A DNA stretch of 64,000 nucleotides from Mycocentrospora acerina (lineage: Eukaryota; Ascomycota; Dothideomycetes; Pleosporales), in NCBI GenBank assembly GCA_022701365.1, contig JAKUHH010000389.1, positions 186,001-250,000 of the forward strand. Direction: 5' to 3'. Shown here piece by piece: positions 10,271 through 22,355 of this stretch; within the stretch, counting starts at the first letter, position 1; each line of letters opens with the position of its first letter. The notes under the pieces were generated by a model. That model saw nothing but the letters and a program-made list of their open reading frames with translations, was not told the DNA's origin and did no database searches. A program made the position numbers and the translations under genes.

Positions 10271-12059
10271 TTGCATAACATGTCGTCGTGCAATCGAAAT
10301 AGACAGCTCAATCGAAGCTGGAAAGTAATAATTCGTCGAGACTATTGTCAGCACACATCATGCACCATCACTCACTCAGCACCTATGCACTCGGTGGGGA
10401 AAAAAACGATAACGGCGACATAGACTCGTTCCAAATTAAGCCCGCCGTTTAACCTTTTGTCGCAGCATGCATGCACGAATGTGAACTTGCGTGCAGACGG
10501 GTGCATCGTCCCGTCACATGGTTCTCCGGCTGAGTCACCGGTCCGTGTCTTTGGCTTATTTTCCATCTCCCCAAATGTGTGACGCGTCGTTGGCCGAGGT
10601 CGACTAGCAGCCGGTAGATGGGTATCCCTTTGACCGCCGTTACGACTGCACAGCCAGGCAGGAATACACGAAGTCATCCTGGTCGATATGATCTGCCTCT
10701 ATGTATGGTGGGACTGATGGACACGTATGAATGAATGACCTTGACGTTGCATTGAGGCCGAGTCGACAAAGGGTTATTTTCAACGCAGAGTGTGATCATT
10801 GCTGATTGTGCCGTAGTCATTTTTTTCTTTGTGGAGGCACAAACCTCGTTGCTGGAACGCTCGTGTCCAGTCTCAGAGTGATCATGGAACGATCAAAGTG
10901 TAAGCATCGGCCCCGCCGACGATCATTTGCTGTGCATGCATGTAATGTTTTTTGCTTGGGCAAGTAGATTCTCTCGACAAGGTGCAGACGGTTAACCAGA
11001 AGCAGCAGATGTGTTAATATGTAGAATCCATCTCGGAGGCAGTCGTCGATGTCGTCAGGTGCTGCTCCTTCCTAGTCTGGCAGCGTCCGCGAAAGCCACT
11101 TGGCTGTGATGCGCAAAAGGAGCATCAACTCTGGGTGGTGGTTGTGCACACACGCCCGCAATCGTGGTTCTTTCACGCCGCAAAGACGAGAGCGACGACA
11201 TCACTCGACGGGCTGTCGTTGCCGCGACGCCATCCCGCTTCGTTGGGGCTTCCTCGAAGGGGAACGGGGAACGGGAGAGGAGCGGCGGAGGGGGGGCGGA
11301 GACGATGGATGTGATTGGAGGACAGCCGCGCGAGAGACGGCAGCGTTTCCAAGCGCCGCTCTCATTTGCCCGTCTGCTGTTGTGGATGCCCACCTTGCAA
11401 CTAGATTTCGCGCCTGTCGCTTGGTCGCCGACTGACCCCTCAAGTTTACCCAGACCCCTAGGCAGGCAAGGCGGCCGTGGTGGTGCGCGCGTCTCTGTCC
11501 GCACTCGACTCACCCGTCTCGTTCTGCCGGCCCTGAGCAATGCACAGCGCCGCAATTCCCGTGCAGCGTCTCTGCGTAACAGCGGGAACAGAAATGAGGC
11601 ATTTTGACGCTGAGATTGTCACTGAGGGGCCGGGCACGAGCACGATCTTCAGCGCCAAGTCACAAACGCCCATCTAATGAACCACGCCCCCGGTGTCTGT
11701 CGTGTCTTGCTGTAGCATGCCTTCCCTGCACCTGCTTCCCTCCTGATTTCTTGCGCACCCAGCTTGCCATGGTTTCGCACCACACATGCATGCCCATGGC
11801 CCCAGAAGATTGCAGACCTACCTGTTGATCGCAGCCTGTGTCTGACCCCCTGCCCCCTCAGCCGTCTCGAGTCGACCAGGCCACCGCACAAACCATCCGC
11901 CCAGCTCCGTTTCTCTTCCACTCTCTCGCATCCTCTTCGGATCCTGTTGTTCACGACTGCTCGCTGGCCGACTCCTGTTGCCCCTTGTCTGCCCTGGCCA
12001 CGCCTCACGACTCAGCGATCCGTTGCACTCCCCCACTTCACGTCGCGTACCGCCCCATC
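10271..12059. other. 1.8-kb intergenic region
   Basis: The interval is GC-rich around 11100-11600, where long overlapping ORFs occur on both strands. They have Arg/Ser/Pro-rich composition and no domain, so I read them as GC-driven. The final 400 bp are C/T-rich leader of the gene starting at 12060. Confidence 0.45.
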
Positions 12060-13115
12060 ATGTCGGAAATCGAGAAGTCGCTCACATTCCTGCAAGACGG
12101 CATACCGCAATGGCTACAGGACGTCACCAGCATACGGGACAGGGTCACGGCCATGCAAGATGAAGTCGTCAAGGTGTCTGTGTCTCAGTCACCGTTTGGA
12201 GAGCGCGACACGGGCGCTGTCAAGTTGACGCGGCTGGCCAAGCTGGACGCTGTTGCGGAGGAAGCGACCCCACCAGCCCAAACACCGCCGAGTCCTCTGG
12301 GGAGCCGCAAACGAAAGCCACCGTCCGTCAGGTCAGATGGCGCGTCTGGCCCATCGAGGTACCGCCCAAGGACAATGGTTATCATGGAATATGACGGAGA
12401 TATGCAGAAGTCGTTTGAGCTTCTTGTGCGCTCAATAGGGACGGCTCGCAACATGCTTCGGAAGGCCAAGATGCAGGCCAAGATGAATGAGATGGCTGCG
12501 GCTATAGGCTCGAGTGACGATGAAGCTGACGACGACAACGACGAAAACGACGAAGCCTTCATGTCAAAGGCCAGCTACCGCCCACGTATGACTTCGATGC
12601 GAATGCAAGCTGCCACAAGGAGCCGCAATGGACACGCAGATAGCGGCAGTTTGGGCACGCCCGTCGCAATGTTCGACACAATCGACAAGATGTTGGAGCA
12701 AGCACAGAGTCTTTGCGAGAAATCAGCACATCTCACCCTACGAGAGGGCGATTGTAGGAAAGAACTAGACGGCGTTTACAAGCATTTTGAAGAGGTGCTG
12801 GAGACGGCAAATACCGAGGTCACAAAATGTAACGCAAGTAAGTCGCAGGATGTTCCGGAATTGCTATCACATGACACATCCGACACATCCATCTCATCGA
12901 TGGAGGAGTCGTGTCGCAAGAAACCCTCTGAGCGAGTGACGAGGCACTTACCCGAGCCTACGCCACAAGTAAAACCTGCACTCTCACCTGCTCATACTGA
13001 GACAGCACCCACCGCGATCAAAGGAATGGGTATTGCAGTAGATGACGATGATTCAGAGGACGAGCCAGAGTTTGTCATGCCGCCTGTTAGGTTCACATCG
13101 CGGCGAGCGGGGTGA
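12060..13115 (+). CDS. conserved fungal hypothetical protein, coiled-coil
   Basis: This intronless ORF encodes 351 residues from MSEIEKSLTFLQDGIPQWLQ. The first 60 residues and residues 215-260 (DTIDKMLEQAQSLCEKSAHL and following) have heptad-like spacing suggesting coiled coils. A middle segment (about residues 155-170) is Asp/Glu-rich, and residues 75-100 are Pro/Arg-rich with a possible nuclear signal (SRKRK). The C-terminus ends in an acidic stretch and PPVRFTSRRAG. The frame is open upstream to 11838 but lacks an ATG, supporting the start at 12060. No enzymatic motif is visible, so a structural or adaptor role is the most that can be guessed. Confidence 0.75.
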   Translation: MSEIEKSLTFLQDGIPQWLQDVTSIRDRVTAMQDEVVKVSVSQSPFGERDTGAVKLTRLAKLDAVAEEATPPAQTPPSPLGSRKRKPPSVRSDGASGPSRYRPRTMVIMEYDGDMQKSFELLVRSIGTARNMLRKAKMQAKMNEMAAAIGSSDDEADDDNDENDEAFMSKASYRPRMTSMRMQAATRSRNGHADSGSLGTPVAMFDTIDKMLEQAQSLCEKSAHLTLREGDCRKELDGVYKHFEEVLETANTEVTKCNASKSQDVPELLSHDTSDTSISSMEESCRKKPSERVTRHLPEPTPQVKPALSPAHTETAPTAIKGMGIAVDDDDSEDEPEFVMPPVRFTSRRAG

Positions 13116-13976
13116 AGTTGACTGCTCAGTCTCTACACGTCTGTTGTTTTTCTTGCGTTTCAGCGATTTCATCGTATTATCAGTCATATGTCGTTCCCCG
13201 ACATTCATGAATGTTGGACGAGCTGTTTCCCTATCACATTTGACATGAGCATACCACTTTTCATGTCATCAAAACTGCAATTCAGCGTAGCGGGTGTCGA
13301 ACGGAATCATGAATTCATAACAGGTTGCATGGCGCGCATATCGGTTTGAATTGAGTAGGGTTGTATTCAAGGGTGTTTTCATTGGGAAGGAAAAGGCAAA
13401 GGATCTTGATACCACTTTTTTTTGTATTGGATGACTGCACATACACTGTGCAGTTACATCCTCATGGTCACAGACAGCGATCTGCATTTCTATCCTTGGT
13501 TGTCTGGTAGTTACGCTAGATGCATATTTATGCCGATGCACCATACTCATCTGATCTTTCTACTCTCCACTCCATCTGCTGCACCCAACATCTCCGTTCT
13601 CAGCTGTAACAGGATGTTTGATATGTATTTTGCCATCTCTTCCAGGGCTACACCCGTATTCCAAGGCGCTTTTTTGTAATGAAGTTGACTGAATCGCTCT
13701 TTCCCATCTTCCGGTTACCCTCTGGTACCGATCATGTGATGGTGCGTCTTTGGGTGCGTACAGGTCTCACCTTCCTCACTCTATGAGCCCAAACTGTACC
13801 GTCTCGATATTCCGATCTTTTCTCGCTCGCAATCTTCGCAAGCTTCGCTCCAGCTCCAACATCCAGCGCGACTTTCACATCGCTTCGCCCTGTGACCTTG
13901 CATTGTATTTTTTAATAACAGCCTTCACTCATCATTACGCCCGGCCGGTGAAAGAAATACCCATACAATTAGTACG
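13116..13976. other. intergenic, no gene seen
   Basis: This 860-bp AT-richer stretch holds only short shadow ORFs and should contain the promoter of the gene starting at 13977. Confidence 0.45.
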
Positions 13977-15804
13977 ATGTCGTTTGCTCCAAGTAAAGTT
14001 GAGTCAGCACTTGCTCAAGATAACGTCGTGTGTCCGCCTGATTTCCCATGAAAAGAAGTCCCTGCCTGACAATCTTAGGAGTCCATCCAAAGAAATTTTG
14101 AGGATGCTTGGGTAGAACCGGAAGACAGACTTCAACTACAGAACCCAGTCCGCAATGATCTGAGCTCCGAGCATGTCCCAGTGACAGAGAATAGCGTCTG
14201 CCTGGAGAAAGAGGACGAGATAGAAGTCAGTCCGGTGGGTTTACTGCGCTGTCCCAGGAGGCGATAATGGCTGATGTTTGTAGAAAACCATTCCACCTAC
14301 TAAAAAGCGCGGCGACAGTGCTGTCACCCTTCTCACTGGCATCGACCCGCGAAACATCATTGCCGTCTCGAGTGACGGAGAAGATCAATCAAATACACCT
14401 TCAACCCGTAGAACTTCCCGAAATCTTCGAACCCGGAAAATGAAGCATAGTAAGCTTAGTTACGACCAGAAGTATCATCCAATGGACGATAGCATTCGAC
14501 CATCTCATGCGGCTAAACGCCGATATATGCACCGAAACGAGGAATCTTCCTCAGATGACTTTAGCAACTCTTATCCCGAGTATGCTAACAGCGATACAGA
14601 TGGTGCTTTCGACAGTGAAAGTGATGTCAGTAGGGCAGCAACACCAGTTAGGAAAGGCAAAAAACGTGCCAGGTTCGAGGCCAATATTCCTCAACCAACT
14701 CGGCGTTCATCGCGCAAGACTTCCAATCCAAAGATCTCTTATAGTATGGAGGTTCATCCTCAGGATAAGGATCTGGAGATGTTGAGTGACGAGAGTGATG
14801 GGGTAGAGGTGTCGGCCAGCAAACGAAGGAAGCATAAACGTAACAGTTCTTATGAATCTGTAGAGCTCGCAGACCAGATGGAACTTGACTCTGTCGTAGA
14901 GAAGAGTATGGAGGGCAACGGCAGGAAAGGTAAGTGACTGTTCATAGCGAAGGTTTTTCCAAGCCTAAAGTAACACTGTTTTTCTCTGGGAGTTCAAGAT
15001 TGCAGGCTTACGATATTCAATACTGATTTTGGACAATAACGCCGTCACTATATATTTGATCGCTCGCTCATGTGACTTTAACAAAAGTAGAAGGTACTAA
15101 CTACAAATACAGATTCAGTGCTTCTGATTGACTCGTCTCCACTATCGGTTGCTACTCCTTCATCGAAAATCATTCATTGTATGGAAACACTGGAAATACG
15201 GAAACAACCACTAGGTCACCAGTACTTCGGGCACGAACAAAACCCCCTCGTCATTGTTCCGGGCCAGTACTTTGAAATATTCACAGAACGCCTTGAAGAC
15301 CAGCTGGAACGAGAGGCAAATGCATGTTCGCCTTTGAACTACGAACACGATGATAAAGAGAATTTCGTCGATAATTCTGATCAAGAACCTGCTCCCGATC
15401 CTTTGGAGGGATTTTCCGTCATTCCAGCTTCGCAACATCGGCAGACGAGCGAGGACGACCACGCTTCTCGACAGATGAACGTTGTTAGAAATGCTCTGTA
15501 CGATGAATCAGGAGATTACTCTTGCCCATATGGCATCGGTGGCAGTGATGGCGCCCAGGATGACGGCGCCCGTACTGCTGACTGTGACCAAAAAGCGGAG
15601 TGTATGCGCGGCTTCAAATGGAGTGACCAGTTGCGTCAGGCTCCTACGACAGGTCAAAACCAAAAATACCCGGATAATCGAGATTCAGTGTTTGGTTCGT
15701 CCTCAAACACATCTATCGACGTAGATTCAATCATTGGAGCAGTGTCTACCGTTGCGGAATCGACGATAACGACCTATGATGTCCTAACTCAACCGTTATA
15801 CTAA
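13977..15804 (+). CDS. uncharacterised, probably nuclear, Ser/Lys-rich protein
   Basis: Four exons (13977-14027, 14079-14234, 14284-14929, 15113-15804) encode 514 residues. The third intron is long (183 bp) and carries a perfect TACTAAC branch point 16 bp before its acceptor. The protein is hydrophilic, rich in Ser/Asp and basic clusters (RKGKKRAR, ASKRRKHKR) that look like nuclear localisation signals, and has few hydrophobic segments. A short conserved-looking block, YDQKYHPMDDSIRPSHAAKR, sits about residue 120. The C-terminal third is acidic with a possible degron-like DDKEN. I do not recognise the family. A chromatin or cell-cycle role is only a guess from composition. Exon 1 could end at a weaker donor 3 bp earlier. 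Confidence 0.7.
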
Positions 15805-18800
15805 GTTTTCTCAGAGATTTTAAGGTACAGCAGCTGATCACTGTTGTTGTCTCAACGCAAGATGTACTGTCATATACAGGGTTTCGGCGTTATTGATAGC
15901 TGTTGGAGAACAAGCATGCGCACTCTACACCAGCCTCACGTGTGCGTCCACAGCACTTGGCACATGCGCTTTTCACGGCTATGCACTGTTTAATTCGGCG
16001 CCATTATATCTATGCGACTCATTTTATAAATTGGAATAGGATTAGCAATTTCCATCTTCGGCAACATATCTACGAGAGATACGTGGGATGCATCAATACA
16101 GTTCTGGTAGTAGATGCGTCGATATGTCTCCACACATAACAACAAAGTTGTGCATAGAGTATGTAGGCAACACAGTATACAAGTATCAAAGCTGAATTGT
16201 TGGGAAATGAAGTATGAATAGGTTGATTGCAGTGGCGGTTATCTCCACTAGGCTGCAAGATTTGTGATGATAACCCTTTTTGATGTTGTACACACTTTTA
16301 GCACCATATCCTAGCTAGTAACACAACTGCTCGCATTCAGCTTTGCCATGTCGGCTGTGAGGGAGAAGAAGGTTACGAAGCATTGCCAAGTGCACACTTG
16401 TACCTGCGTCGTGCCTGGTGGTGATGGTGGTGGTGGTGACATGTCTCACAACGCAAAAGCTTCGCCCAACGCTTGTGTCACGAGTCAGCGTATTTGATTG
16501 CGCTTTCAGGCAGCCACATTCCAAACGGCAATAACGACCGTCTGAAGAAGCTTTCTCTGACGAACTCTCAAGTTGGCTAAAAAGAGTATGCACAGCAAAG
16601 AGAAAAAAACAATACATGCGTTGTTGGAGTCACGATAATGGGGAGGGGTGTTTTTTTTTAGATAGATTAGAAAAAGAGGGACTGTGCGAATCCTTGGGTC
16701 TAGGTATTTGAAAAGGATCCCGCTCCACGGGCAGCAGGCAAGCAAGCAAGTCAGCAGGGATGATGAGATCTGGATCGTTGTGGGCAGAATTCTTACCCTG
16801 GGAGGGAGGGGAGGGGGGGTTAAATGGGGCTAGGGTACGGTATAGAATGGTTGCATTTTCCCTTTTTGCTCTACTATGTACATACTAACCCCCAATGGAG
16901 TTTTTGTTTCCGACCGCCTTTCTCCACGAATAGCACTTCGGTGCGATTTCCCTCTTCTTGGCGCACATCCTTTAGATCTCTCCCTCTCTCTCTCTCTGTC
17001 TCTCTGCTTGGCATCTGGGCGGCAAAGTGTGCACCTACCTACGTGAATGATGATTCATGTCCTTTCCCATGATCGCCGCAAGGCAGCAAATTCGCGATGA
17101 TGAGTTATTCAAAGTCTCTGTGTGTGTGTGTTTTCTTTTTGCTTATGCTGGCTGACAGCCCACTTCGTCGGCGGCGGCGGTGGTGGCGGCGTTGTCGTCG
17201 TCGTCAACGGGGCTGACCTCTAGTCAGACTGTCCATGTTTCTCACGTTATCAACGCCACGGTTCTGATTCGTTTGGGCACCAGCTGGTTGGCGCTGTTGA
17301 TCCATGTCGTGCCACGCCTATGCTACGTGCGCACAGACTCCCTAGCCCACTCGATCGCCCGGGAAGCGAGGAGAGGGCAAGCGAGCAGGACCGGCGCCGC
17401 AGAGCTAGGTAGGTAGAGGCAGAGTGGTGAATGGAGAGTGCGTGTTGACCCGAGATGTTCAGCTAGGCGTTCTGGGCCCATCACGGCATTTTGCACGAGG
17501 ATATCGCCAAGAGAGGTGGGTATGTATGTATGTATGTATGTGTGTATGGTTCGGCGGTACATGCTTGTTGCGGTGCAGCTGGCTTTTGTGTGGGCTTACA
17601 GCGCATGAGTTGTGATCACGAGAGGGTGAGTTTGCTTGGGTGGGAAAAGTTTAAGTCGATAGGAGGGGAGGCATTGACGTTGTGATGTGCAGATCAGTGT
17701 TGCAAGTATGTGGGTACATGGACATATGGATAACATTAGAGTTTGGAAGGCTCAATGGTGAAATCGATGTTGATGTTCATGGCGCTATGTCGACATGTTG
17801 ATATCGATATCGGCATCAATAGACAAGGTCCAATGGCTGCGGCGGTACACAATCATCTTGGCCTTCCGAATCATCCCCCATGTCCCCTCTCCTCCCCCTC
17901 CCCAGTCGGCCGCATCCGGGTGATCACGATGGAGCACAGTACATGGTGGTGGTACCCAGGCCAGGGTAGTTGCAGCGTGCAGACTGCGACCCAGACCCAG
18001 AGAGGAGCACAAAGGAGCAAGATGACGAGAAAACAAGAGTCTAGATGCACACACGTGCAGCACCAGCTCAGCATCATGTACAACTGGTCGGCGGAGAGGA
18101 AGGAAGGAAGACCAAAGGGAAAAAAAGCATGCTATGCTCGCTGCTTCTCCGCATTGCCCTGCATAAAAAAAAGTGGCATGAACTGTGGGAAGCGAGTCCA
18201 ACAGGCTGCATCCCTCAGCGCACGTTACCTCGCCCGCCCCATCGGGCGACGACGCTTCGAACAACACATGGACTGGGTACAGTCACTTGTCATTGTCGCT
18301 GTGCAAGGCAACCACAGTCGGCCCACACGCCGTCTGCCCTGCCCTTGCACTGCACTGCGCCGTAATCTATATTTTGCATTCTGCATCGCCTCAGCAACAC
18401 ACCAGCTCACCTCAGCTTTGGAGCAATTGGGCCACTGCACAGCACAGCACAGCGCAGCATAGCACAGCACAACACAATAGACGCTCTCGTCTACGACTCG
18501 TAGATGGGTAGTGCATCCATGTGCCGACCACTAGCGTACCCTCTACGGAGCGGCCGCACAATAAGGCTTCTCCGGGGGGACCATCTGCACCTCAGCCTCG
18601 AGCAAAAGTCGAGCGTATCGAAAAAAAGGCGCGCTAGCCGCACGGCCAAGGCACCGACTAAACCCTCCAACCGGGGCCAGACAGGACGCAGTAGCAGCAG
18701 TGTTGGGCGGTGCGTCGAGCCCAGGTCAGCCAGCCCTAGAAAAGGCGCCTTGCTTGATTGCGACTGCCTGGGTGCTGGAAGCGCAGCTGGGTCGTCGCAA

Positions 18801-19359
18801 TGCGGAAAGGTGGCTGCGGAGAGGGCTGACGGCGTGGCCTGAGAGAGGGGATTCGGGCGAGAACTAGGTGATGTGCTAGGTAAGTTGTAGGTTGAGCTCT
18901 TTTTTTTTGGTGTGTCGGGTGGACGACATGGGGGGGGGGGGATCGGAAATGGGGCTGAAAGAAAGAGTGAGAGAGAGTCAGAGAGAGAGAGAGAGCAATG
19001 GAGCTACAAAAGGCCGAGGGCGCCGCGTGCTGTGAATTGAAAAAAAGCTTCTGGAAGATAGCAAAGAGCATCGGTTTCTAATCTCTCTTGTGTGGTAGCC
19101 GTTGAAACCCTTTCTGTAACACTCATCTCCGCGTGGTTGGGAGGAAAAGCAACACCAGGTTTTATTTAAATCTCCGCGTCGTACTTACCACCGCCTCTTT
19201 TTTTATTTCAAACCCACACCGTTGCGCCTCTTGAAATTGAGCTTCACAACCTAGTTTGTTCGTGTGGTTACAAGTTTCTTGTTTGCTCTCCCTCGACATA
19301 TACATCTACGTACTATTCCAACTCGACTCGACTATACATCCACTTGATCCGTTTCCATA
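15805..19359. other. 3.5-kb gene-poor region with simple repeats
   Basis: This is the longest gene-free stretch in the window. It holds C/T tracts (about 16975-17005), a GGC/GTC trinucleotide patch (17170-17210), a (TATG)n run (17521-17548), a degenerate GCACA repeat (18436-18475), a G11 run near 18930 and a GA tract (18967-18998). Open frames at 17743-18462 (+) and 17785-18267 (-) overlap antiparallel and lack protein character. It may hold long UTRs or a non-coding transcript, but the sequence shows no direct evidence. Confidence 0.4.
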
Positions 19360-20197
19360 ATGGTCAAGATCAACGCCCTCGCTGCCATTGGGCTTCTCGC
19401 CGGGCAGGCAATGGCCCTGGCTACCGTCAAGGTTATGCCTCTTGGTGCCTCGATTGTCACAGTACGTTGTTTCCCTCTTAGCTATTGTTATTAAATCGCC
19501 ACCAAGACTACCACCACACTTTGTTGGAATGAAAGAAACTCTACTAACACTCCCTCAGCGCTGCTGGCGTGCCAACCTCCAAGCCAAGCTCCGCAACAAC
19601 GGCGTCAACAACTTTGACTTTGTCGGCAGCCAGCGCTCCACAACCTGCGGCGGCATCGTTGGCGACGACCAAGACCACGAAGGCCACTCGGGCTCGCTCG
19701 TCACCGACTACGCAAAGAACGGCAACGTAACCGGGTGGCTGAACCAAAACCCGCCAGACGTCGTCATCTTCTTCATGGGCCACAACGACATCATCATCGG
19801 CAAGAAATCCGACGACGAAATCATCTCCGCCTACGACGTCATCCTGGGCCAGATCCGCGCCAAAAACGCAAAAACCCAAATCGTCTTCTCCAGCCTCACT
19901 CCGCTTGATCCCGCCCGCTGGACCCAGGCAAGCGCCGACCGCGTCAAGTCCCTCGACGCCCGCATCGCAAAGTACGTCCCCACCCGCACATCGGCCATCA
20001 GCCCCGTCTACTACGTCAACAACTTTGATGGGTACGACCCCGTTGCCGACACCGAGGATGGCCTGCACCCTAACAACCAGGGCAATGAGAAGATGGCCAA
20101 GCAGTTTATTGCCAACACGCAGAAAGCGGTGCAGGCTGCGACTGTGACGAAGACCAAGAGGATGACGAGGTGGGAGAGGACGTTGAGTTTGGTGTAG
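19360..20197 (+). CDS. secreted SGNH/GDSL esterase, carbohydrate esterase family 3-like
   Basis: Exons 19360-19461 and 19559-20197 (97-bp intron) encode 246 residues. Residues 1-20 form a signal peptide (hydrophobic LAAIGLLAGQAMA). All four SGNH blocks are visible: Ser31 in MPLGASIV, Gly79 in HEGHSG, Asn110 in MGHND, and Asp201/His204 in EDGLHP. The CWRANLQAKL segment after block I resembles the CE3 acetylxylan-esterase group, which deacetylates plant xylan outside the cell. Substrate assignment is inference. Here the block I nucleophile is in GAS rather than GDS, and the intron falls right after block I. The C-terminus ends in a basic segment (KTKRMTRWER) with no GPI signal. Confidence 0.85.
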
Positions 20198-20481
20198 ATG
20201 AGAGGACGAAAAGAAGTGAAGAAAAGATAAAAAGAGATGATATGAGATGAGATGTGATAATGTTTTTAAAGTTTTTTTTTAACTTCTTCTTCCTGCTGTC
20301 CCTCTTGGTGTGTGGTGGGGGGCGAGAAGAAGGTGGGAGAGCTGATGGTGGAAGAGTATTTGTACCGATGAAGCTGAATGGGTGGGGTGGATATCCAGGA
20401 CGTTGACGACACCAACAACAACGACTTACAAACCACGACAAAACGACAATGACGACGACGATAACTACGGCTGTCCTTGTC

Positions 20482-21043
20482 TCACCCTAGCCTCTTCATC
20501 TTGCTCTTACTCTCTCCATTGCTCTTACTCTTGCTTTCTCGCTCGCTCTCCTCCCGCCGGGCAGCCTGTATATAGACACGAACGAGTTAGACGACAACAA
20601 CGACGACGATGATACCCCCACGCTCACTGACTGAACTTACGACTTACGATATATATAAAAATATAAATATAAATATAAAATCAATGCATAAACATGAAAC
20701 ATTATGAGCATGGACGTGAATGTGAATGTAAATGTAAATGTGGACTTGGTCATGAACATAAAATAACGAGAAAAAAATAGGAAGAGAAGAACTAACCAAT
20801 ATCCCACGACTCTTCTTCAACCGGATAAGCTTCTGCTCATATTCGTCCTTCTTCTTCTGCGATGTTTCTCGCTAAGAGACAGGGAGGGATGAGGTTAGTT
20901 GTTAGGGCTTTAGAGTGGGGTTATTGACAATGCATGTTTACCTGCTCCGTGTTACGCGTCTTGTCTGCTTGGTCCAGGGCGTAGACGGCTGCTGATGAGC
21001 GGGCAGAGGTGGCGTCTGTGGTGTCGTAGGCGCCTCGGCCCAT
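20482..21043 (-). CDS. 86-residue Lys/Arg-rich hypothetical protein (spliced)
   Basis: Three exons (21043-20942, 20871-20797, 20565-20482) join in phase 0. Introns are gtaaac...ttag (70 bp) and gttagt...acag (231 bp, containing an AT-rich tract). The product starts MGRGAYDTTDATSARSS, passes through a helical KKKDEYEQKLIRLKKSRGIL and ends in a Ser/Lys/Glu-rich tail (ESKSKMKRLG). The composition suggests an intrinsically disordered nucleic-acid- or ribosome-associated protein, but no family is recognised. The first two exons are convincing. The third rests on a good acceptor, conserved phase and a matching charged composition. Without it, exon 2 would run into low-complexity sequence ending at 20644. 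Confidence 0.6.
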
Positions 21044-21596
21044 TGTGGTGATGTGGTGATGTGATGACGATGTGGTGTAGGGGATTGGGAGGGGGACGTC
21101 GGTTGGTGGATACAGTGTGTGTTTGAGCAGTGGGAGGAGAGTGAGACGAGATGGGTAGGTGTGGACGTGAGGTGAGGTGAGGTGTAGTGAGGTGAAGTGA
21201 TGGGATTGGATTGAGAGTAGTGAACAGAAAGGTGAGAGTGATGAAAAGAGGACGTGATTGTTTTGAGGAAAAGACAGAAAGAGACGACAAAATAGTAATA
21301 AAAATCTGCAGTGTTTACTCTTGACGTTGGTGAAGGACGAAACGGGGGGTGGGAGTCCCAATTTCCCGCAGATACTCACTTTCACTTGTTGACTGGAGAG
21401 TGTTGGGCAGGAATAACAGCAACAACGACGACAACAACAACAGCAGCAACAACGACAACGACAACAACGACAACAGTAGTAATAATGGCAAAAACATCAC
21501 CGTCACAAAAAGGGAAAATGGCAATAACCAATGCAGAACGGCTAGGGAAATATATATACACAAGAGGCAATCCACATTCAAAACCAACTCTTTTTT
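21044..21596. other. intergenic with CAA/CAG/GAC repeat patch
   Basis: The interval lies between the promoter of the small - strand gene and the 3' end of NDUFS4. It contains a degenerate CAA/GAC/CAG trinucleotide patch at about 21418-21482. No coding sequence is supported. Confidence 0.5.
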
Positions 21597-22355
21597 TTAT
21601 TTGGTGTAGACAACCTTGAGCTTGCCGGGCTTGTAGGTGAAGAGGTTGGCATAGGCCTTGGGGCGGAACTTGCGCTCATTGGGCTCCTGGACAAAGTACT
21701 CGTAGCCCTGCTTGTTGGCAAAGTTGATGGCGTCCTCCTTGGTCTTGAACTGGATGCGGTGGCCGTTCATAAAGTCGGCCGAGGATGCCCAGCCCATGAG
21801 GGGGTTCTCCCAGCGGTGGCCCTTGGGGAGGACGTCCCAGTCCATCAGCCAGTGCGACGAGTTCCAGTCGCCGGACTGGGTGGCTGTCTTGGCGGGGCGG
21901 TAGATGCTGCAGCCATGATTAAAAACAACGACGACGACGACAATGTTGGCGGGAGAGGGAGGCTAGGGAATTACCGGACTGTGCGCGCCTGGAGGTCGAT
22001 TGGGGCGCCCGAGAGGACGGCGGCGGGGACGCTCTCGCCAGGCTCGCTGCCGTCCATGACGCGCTTGGGGATGGGGGAGAAGTTGCTGGCACCCATGTCA
22101 GCTCGATGTCTTGGCATTGTGTGTCGGGGCAACGCACGAGGTGCGGTAGTCGACGGCGACGTTGTAGTCGGGCCTGTGGCGCAGGCTGTCGGCGGGCGCC
22201 TCCTCGCTGACCTGGACGGATTCGTGGTTGAGGCGGGCGGCGGGCGCATCGTCGGCGGTCGAGTATGGGCGGACGCGCGGGGCGAGGGCCCTCGAGGCAG
22301 AGGGCCGCAGGGCGGGGGCGAGTCGGGCGCCAATGGACCTGGGGAGGGCGGACAT
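21597..22355 (-). CDS. NDUFS4: NADH:ubiquinone oxidoreductase 18-21 kDa subunit (complex I, NDUFS4)
   Basis: Three exons (22355-22138, 22085-21975, 21906-21597) with introns of 52 and 68 bp encode 212 residues. The N-terminus is an Arg/Ala-rich mitochondrial presequence (ARLAPALRPSASRALAPRVR). The C-terminal half carries the family core: RIYRPAKTATQSGDWNSSHW, then WENPLMGWASSADF, then FKTKEDAINFANKQGYEYFV and the end KPYANLF-like KAYANLFTYKPGKLKVVYTK. It is an accessory subunit of the peripheral arm of mitochondrial complex I, close to the NADH-binding N module, and is needed for assembly and stability. The Neurospora counterpart is the 21-kDa subunit. The gene is head-to-head with ATP17. Confidence 0.95.

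Noticed and set aside
11055..11607. Long overlapping ORFs on both strands in a GC-rich patch
   Set aside because: Stops are rare in GC-rich sequence. The translations are Arg/Ser/Pro-rich and resemble no protein family.
17743..18462. 239-codon open frame on the + strand, overlapping a 160-codon frame on the - strand
   Set aside because: Both frames exist at once over the same repeats, the composition is Cys/His/Arg-rich without domains, and no start context or introns support a gene.
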